From Bradyrhizobium hereditatis (GTDB lineage Bacteria > Pseudomonadota > Alphaproteobacteria > Rhizobiales > Xanthobacteraceae): a stretch of DNA of 64,000 bases. Positions 1-9,738 of the stretch are shown piece after piece. The notes below the pieces were generated by a model that saw only the letters and a list, made by a program, of their open reading frames with translations, searched no databases and was not told where the DNA came from. The stretch spans positions 620,001 to 684,000 of the forward strand of contig NZ_JAGKJK010000001.1 in NCBI RefSeq assembly GCF_020329435.1, read 5' to 3'. A program made the translations under genes and the position numbers. Every line of letters starts with the position of its first letter. The stretch's first letter is position 1.

Positions 1-397
1 GAAGCTTCTTTGGCTCACCTTCCGGCTCGATAATGACGGCGGCGATAACGGGCTGGCCCGATTCGATGCGGCCGTCCTTGCCGGTAAAGCAGACCTGCTT
101 GGCGCCGGCTTCCTGCCCCTTCAGACAGAACTTGGTCCACGGCGCATAGATGAGCTGGACTTGTTGTTCCTGCGGCTGAGGCGCGGCGGCGGCAGGAGCA
201 CCGGCCGCAGGCGCTTGCTGGGCGGGCGCTGGCGCCTTTGGAGCCGCCTTCGGCGGCGCTTTCGGCGCCGGTGCCGGCGCGGGCTGTTGGGCCTGCGCGC
301 CTGAAACGATCAACGTTGCCGAGAGTGCCGAGGCCGCCAACAGGGCCAGGATCTGCCCACGCGGCCGGACCGACCCGGCCAAGATACGGAAATTCAT
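1..397 (-). CDS. IalB-family (invasion-associated locus B) exported protein, partial
   Basis: The gene starts at ATG 397 on the minus strand and runs off the left edge, so only about the first 132 residues are visible. An N-terminal signal sequence (hydrophobic residues about 15-33, cleavage near AQA-QQ) is followed by a Pro/Ala-rich linker (about 37-75). A globular part then begins with VQLIYAPWTKFC and QVCFTGKDGR, with paired cysteines typical of alphaproteobacterial IalB-like proteins. These are small periplasmic proteins named after Bartonella IalB; their biochemical role is not settled. The family call rests on the WTKFC...CFTGKDGR pattern and the overall layout. The C-terminal half cannot be checked here. 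Confidence 0.8.
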   Translation of the reverse strand, partial: MNFRILAGSVRPRGQILALLAASALSATLIVSGAQAQQPAPAPAPKAPPKAAPKAPAPAQQAPAAGAPAAAAPQPQEQQVQLIYAPWTKFCLKGQEAGAKQVCFTGKDGRIESGQPVIAAVIIEPEGEPKKL

Positions 398-625
398 TGC
401 GGAAAACCCTTTCTGAACCGGAGCGCCCGAAACCGCTACAGGCGCCGACACCTCTACCCGCGCTGAGGCGGCTGTCTCGTTGGCAATTGAGGCGGATACG
501 TGACAGGCGTTCCCGCCGTCATCAACTGCCCGCCTTCAATACAGCGGCAGACGAAAAGATCAATGCCGACAAGCCTCTTTGACGTTCCTCGCCGGGCGGG
601 GCCGTGCCTATGGTAAAGCTTCCCC

Positions 626-2485
626 GTGCGAATTTTCGAATCAAATCCCTGCCTGCCTGTGACCGTCTCCGGGCGTATCGGCCTGCGTGTGCTGGCCTGG
701 ACCGCCCTCGCCCTGGGTGTGACGCTGCTCGCGCCGTCGACCGGGGTGCAGGCGGCTGAAAGCCACGCGCTGGCAATGCACGGCGAGGCTGCCCTTCCCG
801 CCGGTTTCACCCACATGCCCTACGCCAACCCTGACGCGCCGAAAGGCGGGCGCCTGGTCTGGGGCGTGCTTGGAACCTTCGACAGCCTCAATCCCCTGAT
901 CGTCCGCGGTCTCGCCGTTCAGCAGATGCGCGGCTTTGTGGTCGAGAGCCTAATGGCACGCGGCAATGACGAGGCTTTTACGCTCTATGGCTTACTGGCG
1001 AAGAGCGTCGAGACCGACGATGCGCGCAGCTACGTCACCTTCCGTCTCGACCCCAGGGCGCGTTTCGCCGATGGCAAGCCTGTTACGGCCGAAGACGTCC
1101 TGTTTTCCTGGGCCTTGCTGCGTGACAAGGGCCGCCCGAACCACCGCCAGTATTATTCCAAAGTTGCAAAGGCCTGGGCGACCGACGCGCTCACGGTCCG
1201 ATTCGATTTCGGCGGAACCAACGACCGCGAGCTGCCGCTGATCCTCGGCCTGATGCCGGTTCTGCCGCGCCACGCGGTCGATCCCGCAACCTTCGAAGAA
1301 ACCACGATGACCGCACCGGTTGGCTCCGGCCCCTATCGCGTCACATCAGTTAGGCCCGGAGCCAGTGTGACGCTGACCCGCAATCCCGATTACTGGGGTC
1401 GCGACTTGCCGGTCAATCGCGGATTGTGGAACTTCGACGAGATCAGGCTCGACTTCTATCGCGAGTCCAACAGCCAGTTCGAGGCGTTCAAGCGCGGCCT
1501 CTATGACTTTCGCGTCGAGCACGAGCCGCTGCGCTGGCACGAAGGCTATGATTTTGCGGCGGCCAAGAACGGCGAGGTGATCCGCGACACCATCAAGCCC
1601 GGAATGCCACAGCCGTCCGAATATTTGGTGTTCAACACACGACGACCGATGTTTTCGGACATCCGCGTTCGGCAGGCGCTGACGCTGCTGTTCGATTTCG
1701 AGTGGGTCAACCGCAACTATTTTTTCGGTCTCTATGCGCGCGCGGCAGGTTTCTTCGCGGGGTCCGAACTGTCCGCCTATGCCCGTCCCGCCGACGAACG
1801 CGAGCGCGAGCTCCTAAAGCCGTTCGCCGATCGCATCCGGCCGGACATTCTCGACGGCAGCTATCGCCTGGCCGTCACCGATGGGTCGGGCCGCGATCGC
1901 ACGACGTTACGTCAGGCGCTGGGCCTGTTGTCGGAGGCTGGCTATGATCTCGATGGATCGGTGCTGCGGCAGCGTTCGACCAAGACGCCGCTGAGTTTCG
2001 AGATACTGGTGACGACGCGGGACCAGGAGCGGATTGCACTGGCCTACCAGCGTGACCTCAAGCGCGCCGGCATCGAGGCGAGCGTTCGTGCGGTAGATCC
2101 CGTGCAGTTCGACCAACGACGGCTCGGCTACGAATTCGACATGCTGCAGAACCGCTGGGATCAGTCGCTCTCCCCCGGCAACGAGCAATCCTTCTACTGG
2201 GGTAGCCAGGCCGCCGACATTCCCGGTACGCGAAATTACATGGGCGCCAAGGAGCCCGCCATCGACGCCCTGATTGCAGCGCTGCTAGAGGCGCGTGAGC
2301 GCCCGGCCTTCGTCTCCGCGGTGCGGGCGCTCGACCGCGCCCTGATGTCCGGTTTCTACGCGATCCCTGTGTTTAACGTGCAGGAGCAATGGATTGCGCG
2401 GTGGAATCGGATAGAAATTCCAGCAGCGACCGCTTTAACGGGCTACCTTCCGGAGGCCTGGTGGCAGAAGCCGCAAGCGAAGTGA
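626..2485 (+). CDS. ABC transporter substrate-binding protein, family 5 (YejA-like)
   Basis: A 619-residue periplasmic solute-binding protein of the peptide/nickel family 5, which delivers oligopeptides or similar ligands to an ABC importer. The N-terminus has a signal peptide (hydrophobic stretch about 23-43). The mature start, with HALAMHGEAALP and ANPDAPKGGRL, is characteristic of the YejA subgroup (microcin C/oligopeptide uptake). The family region RARFADGKPVTAEDVLFSW is at about 148-166. Length fits the family. The start is GTG at 626; an in-frame GTG at 659 is an alternative. No permease or ATPase genes lie beside it, so it is either an orphan receptor or serves a transporter elsewhere. 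The next gene follows on the same strand after 45 bases. Confidence 0.88.
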   Translation: MRIFESNPCLPVTVSGRIGLRVLAWTALALGVTLLAPSTGVQAAESHALAMHGEAALPAGFTHMPYANPDAPKGGRLVWGVLGTFDSLNPLIVRGLAVQQMRGFVVESLMARGNDEAFTLYGLLAKSVETDDARSYVTFRLDPRARFADGKPVTAEDVLFSWALLRDKGRPNHRQYYSKVAKAWATDALTVRFDFGGTNDRELPLILGLMPVLPRHAVDPATFEETTMTAPVGSGPYRVTSVRPGASVTLTRNPDYWGRDLPVNRGLWNFDEIRLDFYRESNSQFEAFKRGLYDFRVEHEPLRWHEGYDFAAAKNGEVIRDTIKPGMPQPSEYLVFNTRRPMFSDIRVRQALTLLFDFEWVNRNYFFGLYARAAGFFAGSELSAYARPADERERELLKPFADRIRPDILDGSYRLAVTDGSGRDRTTLRQALGLLSEAGYDLDGSVLRQRSTKTPLSFEILVTTRDQERIALAYQRDLKRAGIEASVRAVDPVQFDQRRLGYEFDMLQNRWDQSLSPGNEQSFYWGSQAADIPGTRNYMGAKEPAIDALIAALLEARERPAFVSAVRALDRALMSGFYAIPVFNVQEQWIARWNRIEIPAATALTGYLPEAWWQKPQAK

Positions 2486-2530
2486 ACTCACCCAGTGGTG
2501 CAACCCTCGTGATACAGCCGAAGTAACGCC

Positions 2531-4036
2531 GTGACCCAGCCCACCGCTTCGCCAACGCTCGATACGCTGTTCAAACGGAACCTGGCGCGGCAGCCGGATG
2601 CGCTGGCGCTTATCGATCCCCTCAACAAACTGCGCGTCACAGGCCAGCAGCCAAAGCGTCTGACCTTCGCGCAGGCCGACCGCATGATCTCCTCGCTCGC
2701 CGCGCATTTCATCGAGTCCGGCCTGCCGTCCAATTCGGTGATCGCGGTTCAACTGCCGAACACCATCGAATTCGCGCTCACGGTGCTTGCTGCCTTCCGC
2801 GCCGGACTCGTTGTCGCGGTAATGCCGCTGCTCTGGCGGCAGTCGGAATTGACCATGGCGCTCAACCGCACCGCGGCACGGGCGATTGTCACCACGAGCA
2901 AGATCGATGGCGTGATCTATTCGGATCTCGCCATGAACGCCGCCGCCGAGGCGTTCTCGATTCGCCACGTCTGCGGCTTCGGCAGTGACCTGCCCGAGGG
3001 CATGGCCTCGCTCGACAATGCGATCTTCCGTGAATCCCCGACCGCACGTGCCGTGATCCAGGACGGCCGCAAGCCGGCACTGATTTCCTTCGACGTCACC
3101 GCGGACGGCTTCCGCCCAGTCCCGCGCGCCCATCTCGGCCTGATTGCCGGCGGCCTTGCCATGTCGCTCGAAAGCGACGTGCCGCAGGGCGCGACCGTGC
3201 TATCGGCTTTCTCGCCGATGTCGTTTGCCGGCCTCTCCTCCTCGCTGGCGCTCTGGCTGCTCTCAGGTGGAACGCTGGTGCTGCACCATCCCTTCGACGA
3301 GGAAGTGCTGGAGCAGCAGATCAACGAACAGCGCTGCGATACGCTGATTGCGCCTGCTCAACTGGCGCTGCGGCTGGACGAAATGGACCTTGCCGCGCGG
3401 ATGCCAAGCCTGCGCCATGTCATCGGCCTGTGGCGCACGCCGGAGCAGGTCGGCTCCAGCGCCAGCTGGGCGACGAAAAATGCGACGCTGACGGATGTCT
3501 ATCTGTTCGGCGAGGCCGGCTTGTTCGGTGCACGCCGGATCGCCGAGGATGGCTCGCCGGCCGTGATCAAGCCCGGCCCCCATGGCGCGCCACGCGACCT
3601 GCCGGGTTCGTCGATCGCGGGCGAAGTCTTGTTGACCTCCCGCGGAACGCTGGGATTGCGCGGACCGATGGTGCCGGTCGCGGCCTACGCGCCGCCTCCG
3701 CCGCCGAGCGACTCCATGATCGCGTCCCCGCCACGCGACTACGTCGATACGGATTACGCGGCGCGGCTCGACCGCGTGACGGGCGCGATCAACATCACCG
3801 CGCCACCGTCCGGCGTGATGGCCGTCGGCGGCTATCGGTTCCTGGCGCAAGACCTGCAGGAATGGGCGCGCCGGCTCGGCCAGGGCGCGCTGCTGACCGC
3901 GCTGCCCGACCGCCTCAGCGGCCACCGGCTCGCCGGCCGCGCGCTCGACAATGCTCGCGCTCGGGACGCTCTGTCAGAACTCGGCCTTAACCCATTGATG
4001 GTCGAGGCATTTCGTGACCGAAGCAGCGCCGCTTGA
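2531..4036 (+). CDS. Degenerate adenylate-forming (ANL superfamily) protein
   Basis: A 501-residue protein with the fold signature of acyl-CoA/aryl-CoA synthetases: an N-terminal LTFAQADRMISSLAAHF-type segment, then PNTIEFALTVLAAFRAG at about 77-93. The functional motifs are lost. Where the P-loop (TSGTTGxPK) belongs, the sequence reads ISFDVTADGFRPVPRAH (about 183-199). The usual YRTGD core is DYVDTDYAARLDRVTG, and the C-terminal catalytic lysine motif is absent. I infer a pseudo-enzyme or a strongly diverged member rather than an active ligase. The start is GTG at 2531. It is followed after 90 bases by a second degenerate signalling protein on the same strand, possibly one operon. The reading frame is intact, so it is not simply a pseudogene. 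Confidence 0.72.
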   Translation: MTQPTASPTLDTLFKRNLARQPDALALIDPLNKLRVTGQQPKRLTFAQADRMISSLAAHFIESGLPSNSVIAVQLPNTIEFALTVLAAFRAGLVVAVMPLLWRQSELTMALNRTAARAIVTTSKIDGVIYSDLAMNAAAEAFSIRHVCGFGSDLPEGMASLDNAIFRESPTARAVIQDGRKPALISFDVTADGFRPVPRAHLGLIAGGLAMSLESDVPQGATVLSAFSPMSFAGLSSSLALWLLSGGTLVLHHPFDEEVLEQQINEQRCDTLIAPAQLALRLDEMDLAARMPSLRHVIGLWRTPEQVGSSASWATKNATLTDVYLFGEAGLFGARRIAEDGSPAVIKPGPHGAPRDLPGSSIAGEVLLTSRGTLGLRGPMVPVAAYAPPPPPSDSMIASPPRDYVDTDYAARLDRVTGAINITAPPSGVMAVGGYRFLAQDLQEWARRLGQGALLTALPDRLSGHRLAGRALDNARARDALSELGLNPLMVEAFRDRSSAA

Positions 4037-4126
4037 GCACTGCCGGCGACGCAACGTTGACGGCGCATTAAGCGTCGCAAATTAGGATTGCGCGGTTTCA
4101 CATCCGCGCTGATCCGAGTTCTCAAG

Positions 4127-5368
4127 ATGTCCCAGCAAGGCCCGATCCTCGTCGTATCGACCGCGAGACGGCCGTCCCTTGCCGCCGGGCTCGACGTCGC
4201 GAGGCTGTTTCCGGTGATCGAGGCGGAATGGGCGGACGCCGCCCGCGCGGCCGAACAGGTGCAGCCGGCTGCCGTGCTGGTCGCAGCTTCTGCCACCGAT
4301 GAAGCCCACTTGGCTGAGCTGGCAGCGCGGATCGCGGCGCGCCAGCCCTATCTGCCCCTGATCGCGGTAGACCCGGCGGTTACCATCCCGGACAACGCCA
4401 TTCCCTACTTTCAGGGCCAAGTCTTGCAAACTCGAAGCGGCGTTGACCGGCTGGTGGCCCGCCTGCGTGCCGCACTGCGCGTGCGATCGCTGCATGCGAC
4501 GGTCATGCGCCGTCTGGTGCCAGCAACGCCTATGGCGTTGTCAGATATCGACCCGGCGCGCGATGCCACCGTGCTGCTGATTGGCCGCGGCGGCGCCTAT
4601 CCCACGCTCTCGGTCGCGCTTGGCGAGCGCACCGGCGTGGTAGGCGCGCTCTCGATCGAAGCGGCTGCGAAGCATCTCAACGCACGCGACATCGACGGCA
4701 TCGTGCTCAGCGAAGGTTTCAGCCCGCGTGTGATCGACGCCTTCCTCACCGTACTGACGGAGGACGCCCGCTTCCGCAATCTGCCTGTCGTGGTGACGGC
4801 GGGCGACCTGGCGCCGGCCTATGATCTGCCGAACCTCGAGATGCTCTCCGGCGACGCTGCCCAAGTGGTGGCGACGGCGCTGCCACTGGTCCGCCAGCAC
4901 GCCTTCGAAGCGCAGCTGAGACGCACGCTGAAAGCCATCGATGCCGATGGCCTGATCGATCCGCGGACCGGCCTGCTCACGCCGGAAGCCTTCGAGCGCG
5001 ATTTTGCCAGCGCCGTCTACCAGACCCAGCAGCGCGGCGGCGGATTGTCGGTCGCACGCTTCGCATTCGATCCCGAACACCCCCGAGCCCAGTTCGACGG
5101 CGCGCGGATCATCAGCCGCCTGATGCGGCGAATGGATTTCGGCGCAGCCCAGGGCGACGGCTCGGTGGTCGTGGTGTTTGCCGAAACCGACCTGAAGACA
5201 GCTCATACCATCGCGCGGCGGCTATCCAGCGTGATGCGCCATACCAATCACGGCAAGCGCGACACGCGAACGGAGCCGACGGTCTCGGTCGCCACGCTAC
5301 TGCCGAACGATTCCGCAAAGTCGCTGCGCTCGCGGTTGCAGGAAGACGCGCAGCGCGCGGCGTCGTAG
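4127..5368 (+). CDS. Two REC-like modules plus degenerate GGDEF domain protein
   Basis: A 413-residue cytoplasmic protein starting at ATG 4127; an in-frame TTG 39 bases upstream is less likely. Two alpha/beta receiver-like segments can be seen (about 5-125 and 148-255), each with the hydrophobic strand pattern of response regulators (PILVVST, ATVLLIG). Clear phospho-acceptor Asp pockets are missing. The last third begins with DPRTGLLTPEAFERDF, which matches the start of GGDEF domains (D.LTGL.NR..F). The GG(D/E)EF signature itself is replaced by a GAAQGDGSVVVVF-type segment. I infer a catalytically inactive, possibly nucleotide-sensing or protein-binding remnant of a PleD-like architecture. 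It lies directly downstream of the degenerate ANL gene and converges with mfd. Confidence 0.65.
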   Translation: MSQQGPILVVSTARRPSLAAGLDVARLFPVIEAEWADAARAAEQVQPAAVLVAASATDEAHLAELAARIAARQPYLPLIAVDPAVTIPDNAIPYFQGQVLQTRSGVDRLVARLRAALRVRSLHATVMRRLVPATPMALSDIDPARDATVLLIGRGGAYPTLSVALGERTGVVGALSIEAAAKHLNARDIDGIVLSEGFSPRVIDAFLTVLTEDARFRNLPVVVTAGDLAPAYDLPNLEMLSGDAAQVVATALPLVRQHAFEAQLRRTLKAIDADGLIDPRTGLLTPEAFERDFASAVYQTQQRGGGLSVARFAFDPEHPRAQFDGARIISRLMRRMDFGAAQGDGSVVVVFAETDLKTAHTIARRLSSVMRHTNHGKRDTRTEPTVSVATLLPNDSAKSLRSRLQEDAQRAAS

Positions 5369-5386
5369 TGCGATCGCCAGCTCTAT

Positions 5387-5480
5387 CCCCGTCATTGCGA
5401 GCGAAGCGAAGCAATCCATCTCTCCGCATGTGCGGAGCCAATGGATTGCTTAGTTGCTTTCGCTCCTCGCAATGACGGGG
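5387..5480. repeat. Imperfect palindromic dispersed repeat
   Basis: The two ends are inverted copies: CCCCGTCATTGCGAG at the left and CTCGCAATGACGGGG at the right. An inner pair GCAATCCAT/ATGGATTGC flanks a CTCCGCATGTGCGGAG loop. It sits between the convergent 3' ends of the GGDEF-like gene and mfd and could form a long hairpin on either transcript. I recognise the CGTCATTGCGAGCGAAGCG type as a common intergenic element in Bradyrhizobium and relatives. The palindrome is directly visible; the genome-wide repetition is from memory. Confidence 0.8.
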
Positions 5481-5500
5481 AGAGGTCGCGCCGAACCCCG

Positions 5501-8500
5501 CTACGCGGCCTTCTTGCTCTCGGCGAGATTGGCAAGCTGCCGCATGATCTCGGTCGTGCCCATCAGCCGCTCTTCCGGCGTCTTCCACGTCTGCAGGAAC
5601 ACCACCTTCATGTCGGGACGAACCCTGGCGGCCTGGCCGTGCTGACGGATAAAGGCGACGAGGCGGTCCGGCTGGGCAAAACTGTTGTCGCGGAACGAGA
5701 TCACCGCGCCCTTCGGCCCCGCGTCGATCTTCTCGACATTGGCCCTGCGGCAATAGGCCTTGATCGCGGCGACCTTGAAGAGATAGCGGACCTCGTCCGG
5801 CAGCACGCCGAAGCGGTCGCGCATCTCGGCGGCGAAATCGTCGATCTCCTCGTCGGTGTCGAGATCGGCCAGCCGACGATACAGCGATAGGCGCACCGCA
5901 AGGTCGTTGACGTAATCCTCGGGAATCAGGACCGGCATGCCGATCGTGATCTGCGGCGACCAGCGGTCGGCGGCGGGCTCCACCACGCCGGCCTTGAGGT
6001 TGAGGATCGCCTCCTCCAGCATCGATTGATAGAGCTCGAAACCGACTTCCTTGATGTGGCCGGACTGCTCTTCGCCGAGCAGATTGCCGGCGCCGCGGAT
6101 ATCGAGGTCGTGTGAGGCCAGCTGGAAGCCCGCACCGAGCGTTTCCAGCGACTGCAGCACTTTCAGCCGTCGCTCGGCCTGTGCCGTGATCTTCTGCTGC
6201 GCCGGCAGGGTGAACAGCGCATAGGCCCGCAGCTTCGAGCGCCCCACCCGTCCGCGCAACTGATAGAGCTGCGCCAAGCCGAACATGTCAGCGCGGTGCA
6301 CGATCAGCGTGTTGGCGTTCGGAATGTCGAGGCCGGATTCGATGATCGTGGTCGAGAGCAGGATGTCGTATTTGCCGTCGTAGAACGCCGACATGATATC
6401 CTCGATCACGGTCGGCGGCATCTGGCCGTGCGCGACCGCGACCTTCATCTCCGGCACGTTCTTGTCGAGGAAGTCCTTGACGCTGGCGAGGTCCTCGATC
6501 CGCGGCACGACGTAGAACGCCTGCCCGCCGCGGTAGCGCTCGCGGAGCAGCGCCTCGCGGATCATCAGGGGATCGTGCGGCGCGACGAACGTGCGAACCG
6601 CGAGCCGATCGACCGGAGGCGAGGCGATGATCGAGAGATCGCGTACGCCGGTCAGCGCGAGCTGCAGCGTGCGCGGAATTGGTGTGGCGCTCAGCGTCAG
6701 CACATGCACCTGCGCCCGCAACTGCTTCAGCCGCTCCTTGTGGCTGACGCCAAAGTGCTGCTCCTCGTCGACGATCAGAAGACCGAGATCCTTGAACTTG
6801 ATCGACTTGCCGAGCAGCGCATGGGTGCCGACCACGATATCGACGCTGCCGTCCGCCAGCCCCTTCTTGACCTGCGTCAGCTCCTTGGCCGGGATCAGCC
6901 GCGAGGCCTGCGCGACATTAACTGGAAAGCCGCGGAAGCGTTCGGCAAAATTCTTGCTGTGCTGCCGCGCCAGCAGCGTGGTCGGCACCACGACCGCCAC
7001 CTGCTTGCCTTCGAGCGCGACGGCGAACGCCGCGCGCAATGCCACCTCGGTCTTGCCGAAACCGACATCGCCGCAGATCAGCCGATCCATCGGACGGCCG
7101 CTTTCAAGGTCCTTCAGCGTGGTCGTGATCGCCCCCAACTGGTCCTCGGTCTCCTCATAGGGGAAGCGAGCGCAGAACTCGTCATAGACATGCGGCTGCA
7201 CCGGCATCTTCGGCGCTTCGTGCAGCTGCCGCTCGGCGGCGATCTTGATCAGTTCGCCTGCAATCTCGCGGATGCGATTCTTGAGCTTGGCCTTGCGCGC
7301 CTGCCAGCCGCTGCCGCCGAGCCGGTCGAGTTCGACATTGGCGCCGTCCGAACCGTAACGTGACAGCAGCTCGATGTTCTCGACCGGCAGGAACAGCTTG
7401 GTTTCGGCGGCATAGTGCAGTTCGAGACAGTCATGCGGCGCACCCCCGACCTCGATCGTCTGCAGCCCGATAAAACGTCCGATGCCGTGCTCGACATGAA
7501 CGACGAGATCGCCGGTCGAAAGACTCGTGACTTCCGAGATGAAATTGTCGAGCTTACGGCTCGCCTTGCGCGGACGCACCAGGCGGTCGCCAAGAATGTC
7601 CTGCTCGCTGATGACGGCGAATTCGTCGGTCTCGAAACCGCTCTCCATGCCGACCACCGCCAGCATGGCCTCGTTGCGCGGCGTCGCCTGCACCGTGCGC
7701 CAGGTGTTGACGCTGGTGATGTTGGCGAGCTTGTGATCCCGCAACATGCTCGCCATGCGGTCGCGTGAGCCTTCGCTCCACAGCGTGATCACCACCTTCT
7801 TCCGCTGTGCCTGCAGCGCCAGCACGTGCGCCACCACGGCCTCAAACACGTTAACGGAAGTGTCGGCGCGCTCCGGCGTGAAGTTGCGGCCCTGCCGCGC
7901 GCCGGCATCGAAGACATCGCTGCTACCCTCGGGCACTGCAAACGGCGTCAGCCGCGCCAGGGCCGCCTCGCCTAGCCGCGTGGTCCACTCCGTCTCCGCC
8001 AGATAGAGACGATCCGGCGGCAGCGGCTTGTAGATCGCACCTGACCCTGGATGCTCCAGCGCCTCGCGCCTTGCCTCGTAATAGTCCGCGATCTGCTTGA
8101 AGCGTTCGCGCGCGGCGTCCTCGCTCTGCGGCTCGATCGCAACCGGCGCGCCGTCGAGATAGTCGAACAGCGTGTCCATCCGCTCCTGGAATAGCGGAAG
8201 CCAATGCTCCATGCCTGGATGGCGGCGGCCTTCGCTGACGGCTTCATAGAGCGGATCGTCGCGCTCGGGCGCGCCGAACGCCGCGACATAGCCCATGCGG
8301 AAGCGGCGGATGGTTTCGGTGACGAGCTGGAATTCCGAGATTGGCACCAGATCGAGCGCCCGCATGTCGAGCAGCGTGCGCTGGGTTTCCGCATCGAAGG
8401 TGCGGATCGATTCCAGGCTATCGCCGAAAAAGTCGAACCGCACCGGTTGCTCGAGCCCGGCCGGAAACAGGTCGAGGATGCCGCCGCGCACCGCATATTC

Positions 8501-9019
8501 GCCGGGCTCACGGACCGTGGAGGAGCGGTTGTAGCCATTGTGCTCCAGCCAGGCGACGATCGAGTCCATCGGCACGACATGGCCAGGCGCGACCGACAGC
8601 GCCTGCGCCGCTACCACCTCGCGCGCCGGCACGCGCTGCGTGATGGCATTGACGGTGGTGAGCACGATCAGCGGCTTGTCGCTGCCCTGCAGGCGCGACA
8701 GCCGCGCCAGCGTGGTCAGGCGCTGTGCCAGGATGCCGCCATGCGGCGACACGCGGTCATAAGGCTGGCAGTCCCAAGCCGGAAACTGCATCACGGGCAA
8801 ATCGGGCGCGAAGAATTCGAGCGCTCGCGCGAGCTGCTGCATGCGGGGACCATCGCGGCAGACCACGGCAAGACTCACGGCCGGCGGTTTCGGACGTGCC
8901 GCCACCGCGCGCGCGAGATCCGAAATGACGAGCCCCTCCGCGCCCTCGGCGACGTTGGCAAAGGTCAGCGCGCGGCCCGGAGACAGCAGTGCGGCGGGAG
9001 ATTTGACAGGCACCTTCAT
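5501..9019 (-). CDS. mfd: Transcription-repair coupling factor Mfd
   Basis: A 1172-residue DNA translocase that removes RNA polymerase stalled at lesions and recruits UvrA. N-terminal UvrB-like damage-recognition modules are followed by the RNA-polymerase-interacting domain (about 495-560, with GDLVVHVEHGIGRFIGL). The RecG-like superfamily 2 motor carries Walker A GDVGFGKTEVA near residue 650 and the DEEQHFG box near 750. The TRCF C-terminal domain is present. Length matches the family. Its ATG (9019) overlaps the sdhE stop in an ATGA arrangement, so the two are probably translationally coupled. The region includes several long ORFs on the opposite strand that are shadows. Confidence 0.97.
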   Translation of the reverse strand: MKVPVKSPAALLSPGRALTFANVAEGAEGLVISDLARAVAARPKPPAVSLAVVCRDGPRMQQLARALEFFAPDLPVMQFPAWDCQPYDRVSPHGGILAQRLTTLARLSRLQGSDKPLIVLTTVNAITQRVPAREVVAAQALSVAPGHVVPMDSIVAWLEHNGYNRSSTVREPGEYAVRGGILDLFPAGLEQPVRFDFFGDSLESIRTFDAETQRTLLDMRALDLVPISEFQLVTETIRRFRMGYVAAFGAPERDDPLYEAVSEGRRHPGMEHWLPLFQERMDTLFDYLDGAPVAIEPQSEDAARERFKQIADYYEARREALEHPGSGAIYKPLPPDRLYLAETEWTTRLGEAALARLTPFAVPEGSSDVFDAGARQGRNFTPERADTSVNVFEAVVAHVLALQAQRKKVVITLWSEGSRDRMASMLRDHKLANITSVNTWRTVQATPRNEAMLAVVGMESGFETDEFAVISEQDILGDRLVRPRKASRKLDNFISEVTSLSTGDLVVHVEHGIGRFIGLQTIEVGGAPHDCLELHYAAETKLFLPVENIELLSRYGSDGANVELDRLGGSGWQARKAKLKNRIREIAGELIKIAAERQLHEAPKMPVQPHVYDEFCARFPYEETEDQLGAITTTLKDLESGRPMDRLICGDVGFGKTEVALRAAFAVALEGKQVAVVVPTTLLARQHSKNFAERFRGFPVNVAQASRLIPAKELTQVKKGLADGSVDIVVGTHALLGKSIKFKDLGLLIVDEEQHFGVSHKERLKQLRAQVHVLTLSATPIPRTLQLALTGVRDLSIIASPPVDRLAVRTFVAPHDPLMIREALLRERYRGGQAFYVVPRIEDLASVKDFLDKNVPEMKVAVAHGQMPPTVIEDIMSAFYDGKYDILLSTTIIESGLDIPNANTLIVHRADMFGLAQLYQLRGRVGRSKLRAYALFTLPAQQKITAQAERRLKVLQSLETLGAGFQLASHDLDIRGAGNLLGEEQSGHIKEVGFELYQSMLEEAILNLKAGVVEPAADRWSPQITIGMPVLIPEDYVNDLAVRLSLYRRLADLDTDEEIDDFAAEMRDRFGVLPDEVRYLFKVAAIKAYCRRANVEKIDAGPKGAVISFRDNSFAQPDRLVAFIRQHGQAARVRPDMKVVFLQTWKTPEERLMGTTEIMRQLANLAESKKAA

Positions 9020-9306
9020 GCGTCATGGCCCACGGCGCGAAACGCCTTGATGCGGTCGAACAGCCGGCCGGCATATTCCGGCGCCAGCGGCTTCTCGCCG
9101 GTCAGCGCGGCATAGAGATCGGGGTCGGGCACCTCGATCAGGCGTTCAAGCTCGGCCAGTTCGTCGTCGCGCATGGCAGATATCTCGGCATCCGCAAAGC
9201 GGCCGAGGATGAGATCCATCTCCCGGGTACCGCGATGCCAGCAGCGGAACAGGAGCCGCTTGCGGCGGTCGTCGAGGCCACCGCTCGATCGTGTCGTACC
9301 CGTCAT
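9016..9306 (-). CDS. sdhE: Succinate dehydrogenase assembly factor SdhE (DUF339)
   Basis: A 96-residue protein starting at ATG 9306; a longer in-frame extension has no support. It carries the SdhE/Sdh5 core RRKRLLFRCWHRGTREMDLILGR with the RGxxE motif used for covalent FAD attachment to succinate dehydrogenase and fumarate reductase flavoproteins. The C-terminal ELERLIEVPDPDLYAAL segment is also typical. It overlaps mfd by four bases (ATGA), and the sdhE-mfd pair is what I expect in this order. Acts in the cytoplasm on the SdhA subunit. Confidence 0.94.
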   Translation of the reverse strand: MTGTTRSSGGLDDRRKRLLFRCWHRGTREMDLILGRFADAEISAMRDDELAELERLIEVPDPDLYAALTGEKPLAPEYAGRLFDRIKAFRAVGHDA

Positions 9307-9738
9307 CTTCCTTTTTCCATTTGAACGCCAAAAGCCCGGACGTGCCGGGCGGAGTTGATATAGTCCCACCCTCAGGGATTGTCAGTAGCGTTTCACCCAC
9401 AGACCCATGCGAAAGTAGCGTGCGCCGCTCGCGAGGCACGCCTCTGCTCCGCGACTCCCGCGTGGGGCGCTTCCGCCTTCGCTCGTTGACCTTCGGCGGA
9501 TAAATTGTTGCTCGCCCTCGCCACTTGCAGCTTTTCGATTTCGCCGCTATGTGTCTGCCGCGATCCGCCGATTTTGGCGCTGATATCAGGGAGAAGGCTC
9601 GATGACGTCTATGTCTCGCCGCCCCGTCGAGGGCATCGCCTAAGGGCGCGTGCGTTAGCCGCGCTGCTTGGGAACTCGCGCGTTTGATTCAGCAATACGC
9701 TGGCGCGTCGACGATTCTCAATCTCCTGAAAGTTTTCA
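9307..9738. other. Divergent intergenic region between sdhE and rtcB
   Basis: 432 bases with no convincing gene. The region must hold the promoters for sdhE-mfd (leftward) and rtcB-prfH (rightward). A tiny ORF at 9602 (13 codons, preceded by GGGAGAAGG) exists but is too short to support. Several GC-rich short inverted repeats lie at 9420-9490. I see no clear sigma-54 site for an RtcR-type activator. Confidence 0.5.

Noticed and set aside
6296..7363. 355-codon plus-strand ORF
   Set aside because: Antisense to the mfd motor domain.
8204..9115. 303-codon plus-strand ORF
   Set aside because: Antisense to the start of mfd; no domain or ribosome site.
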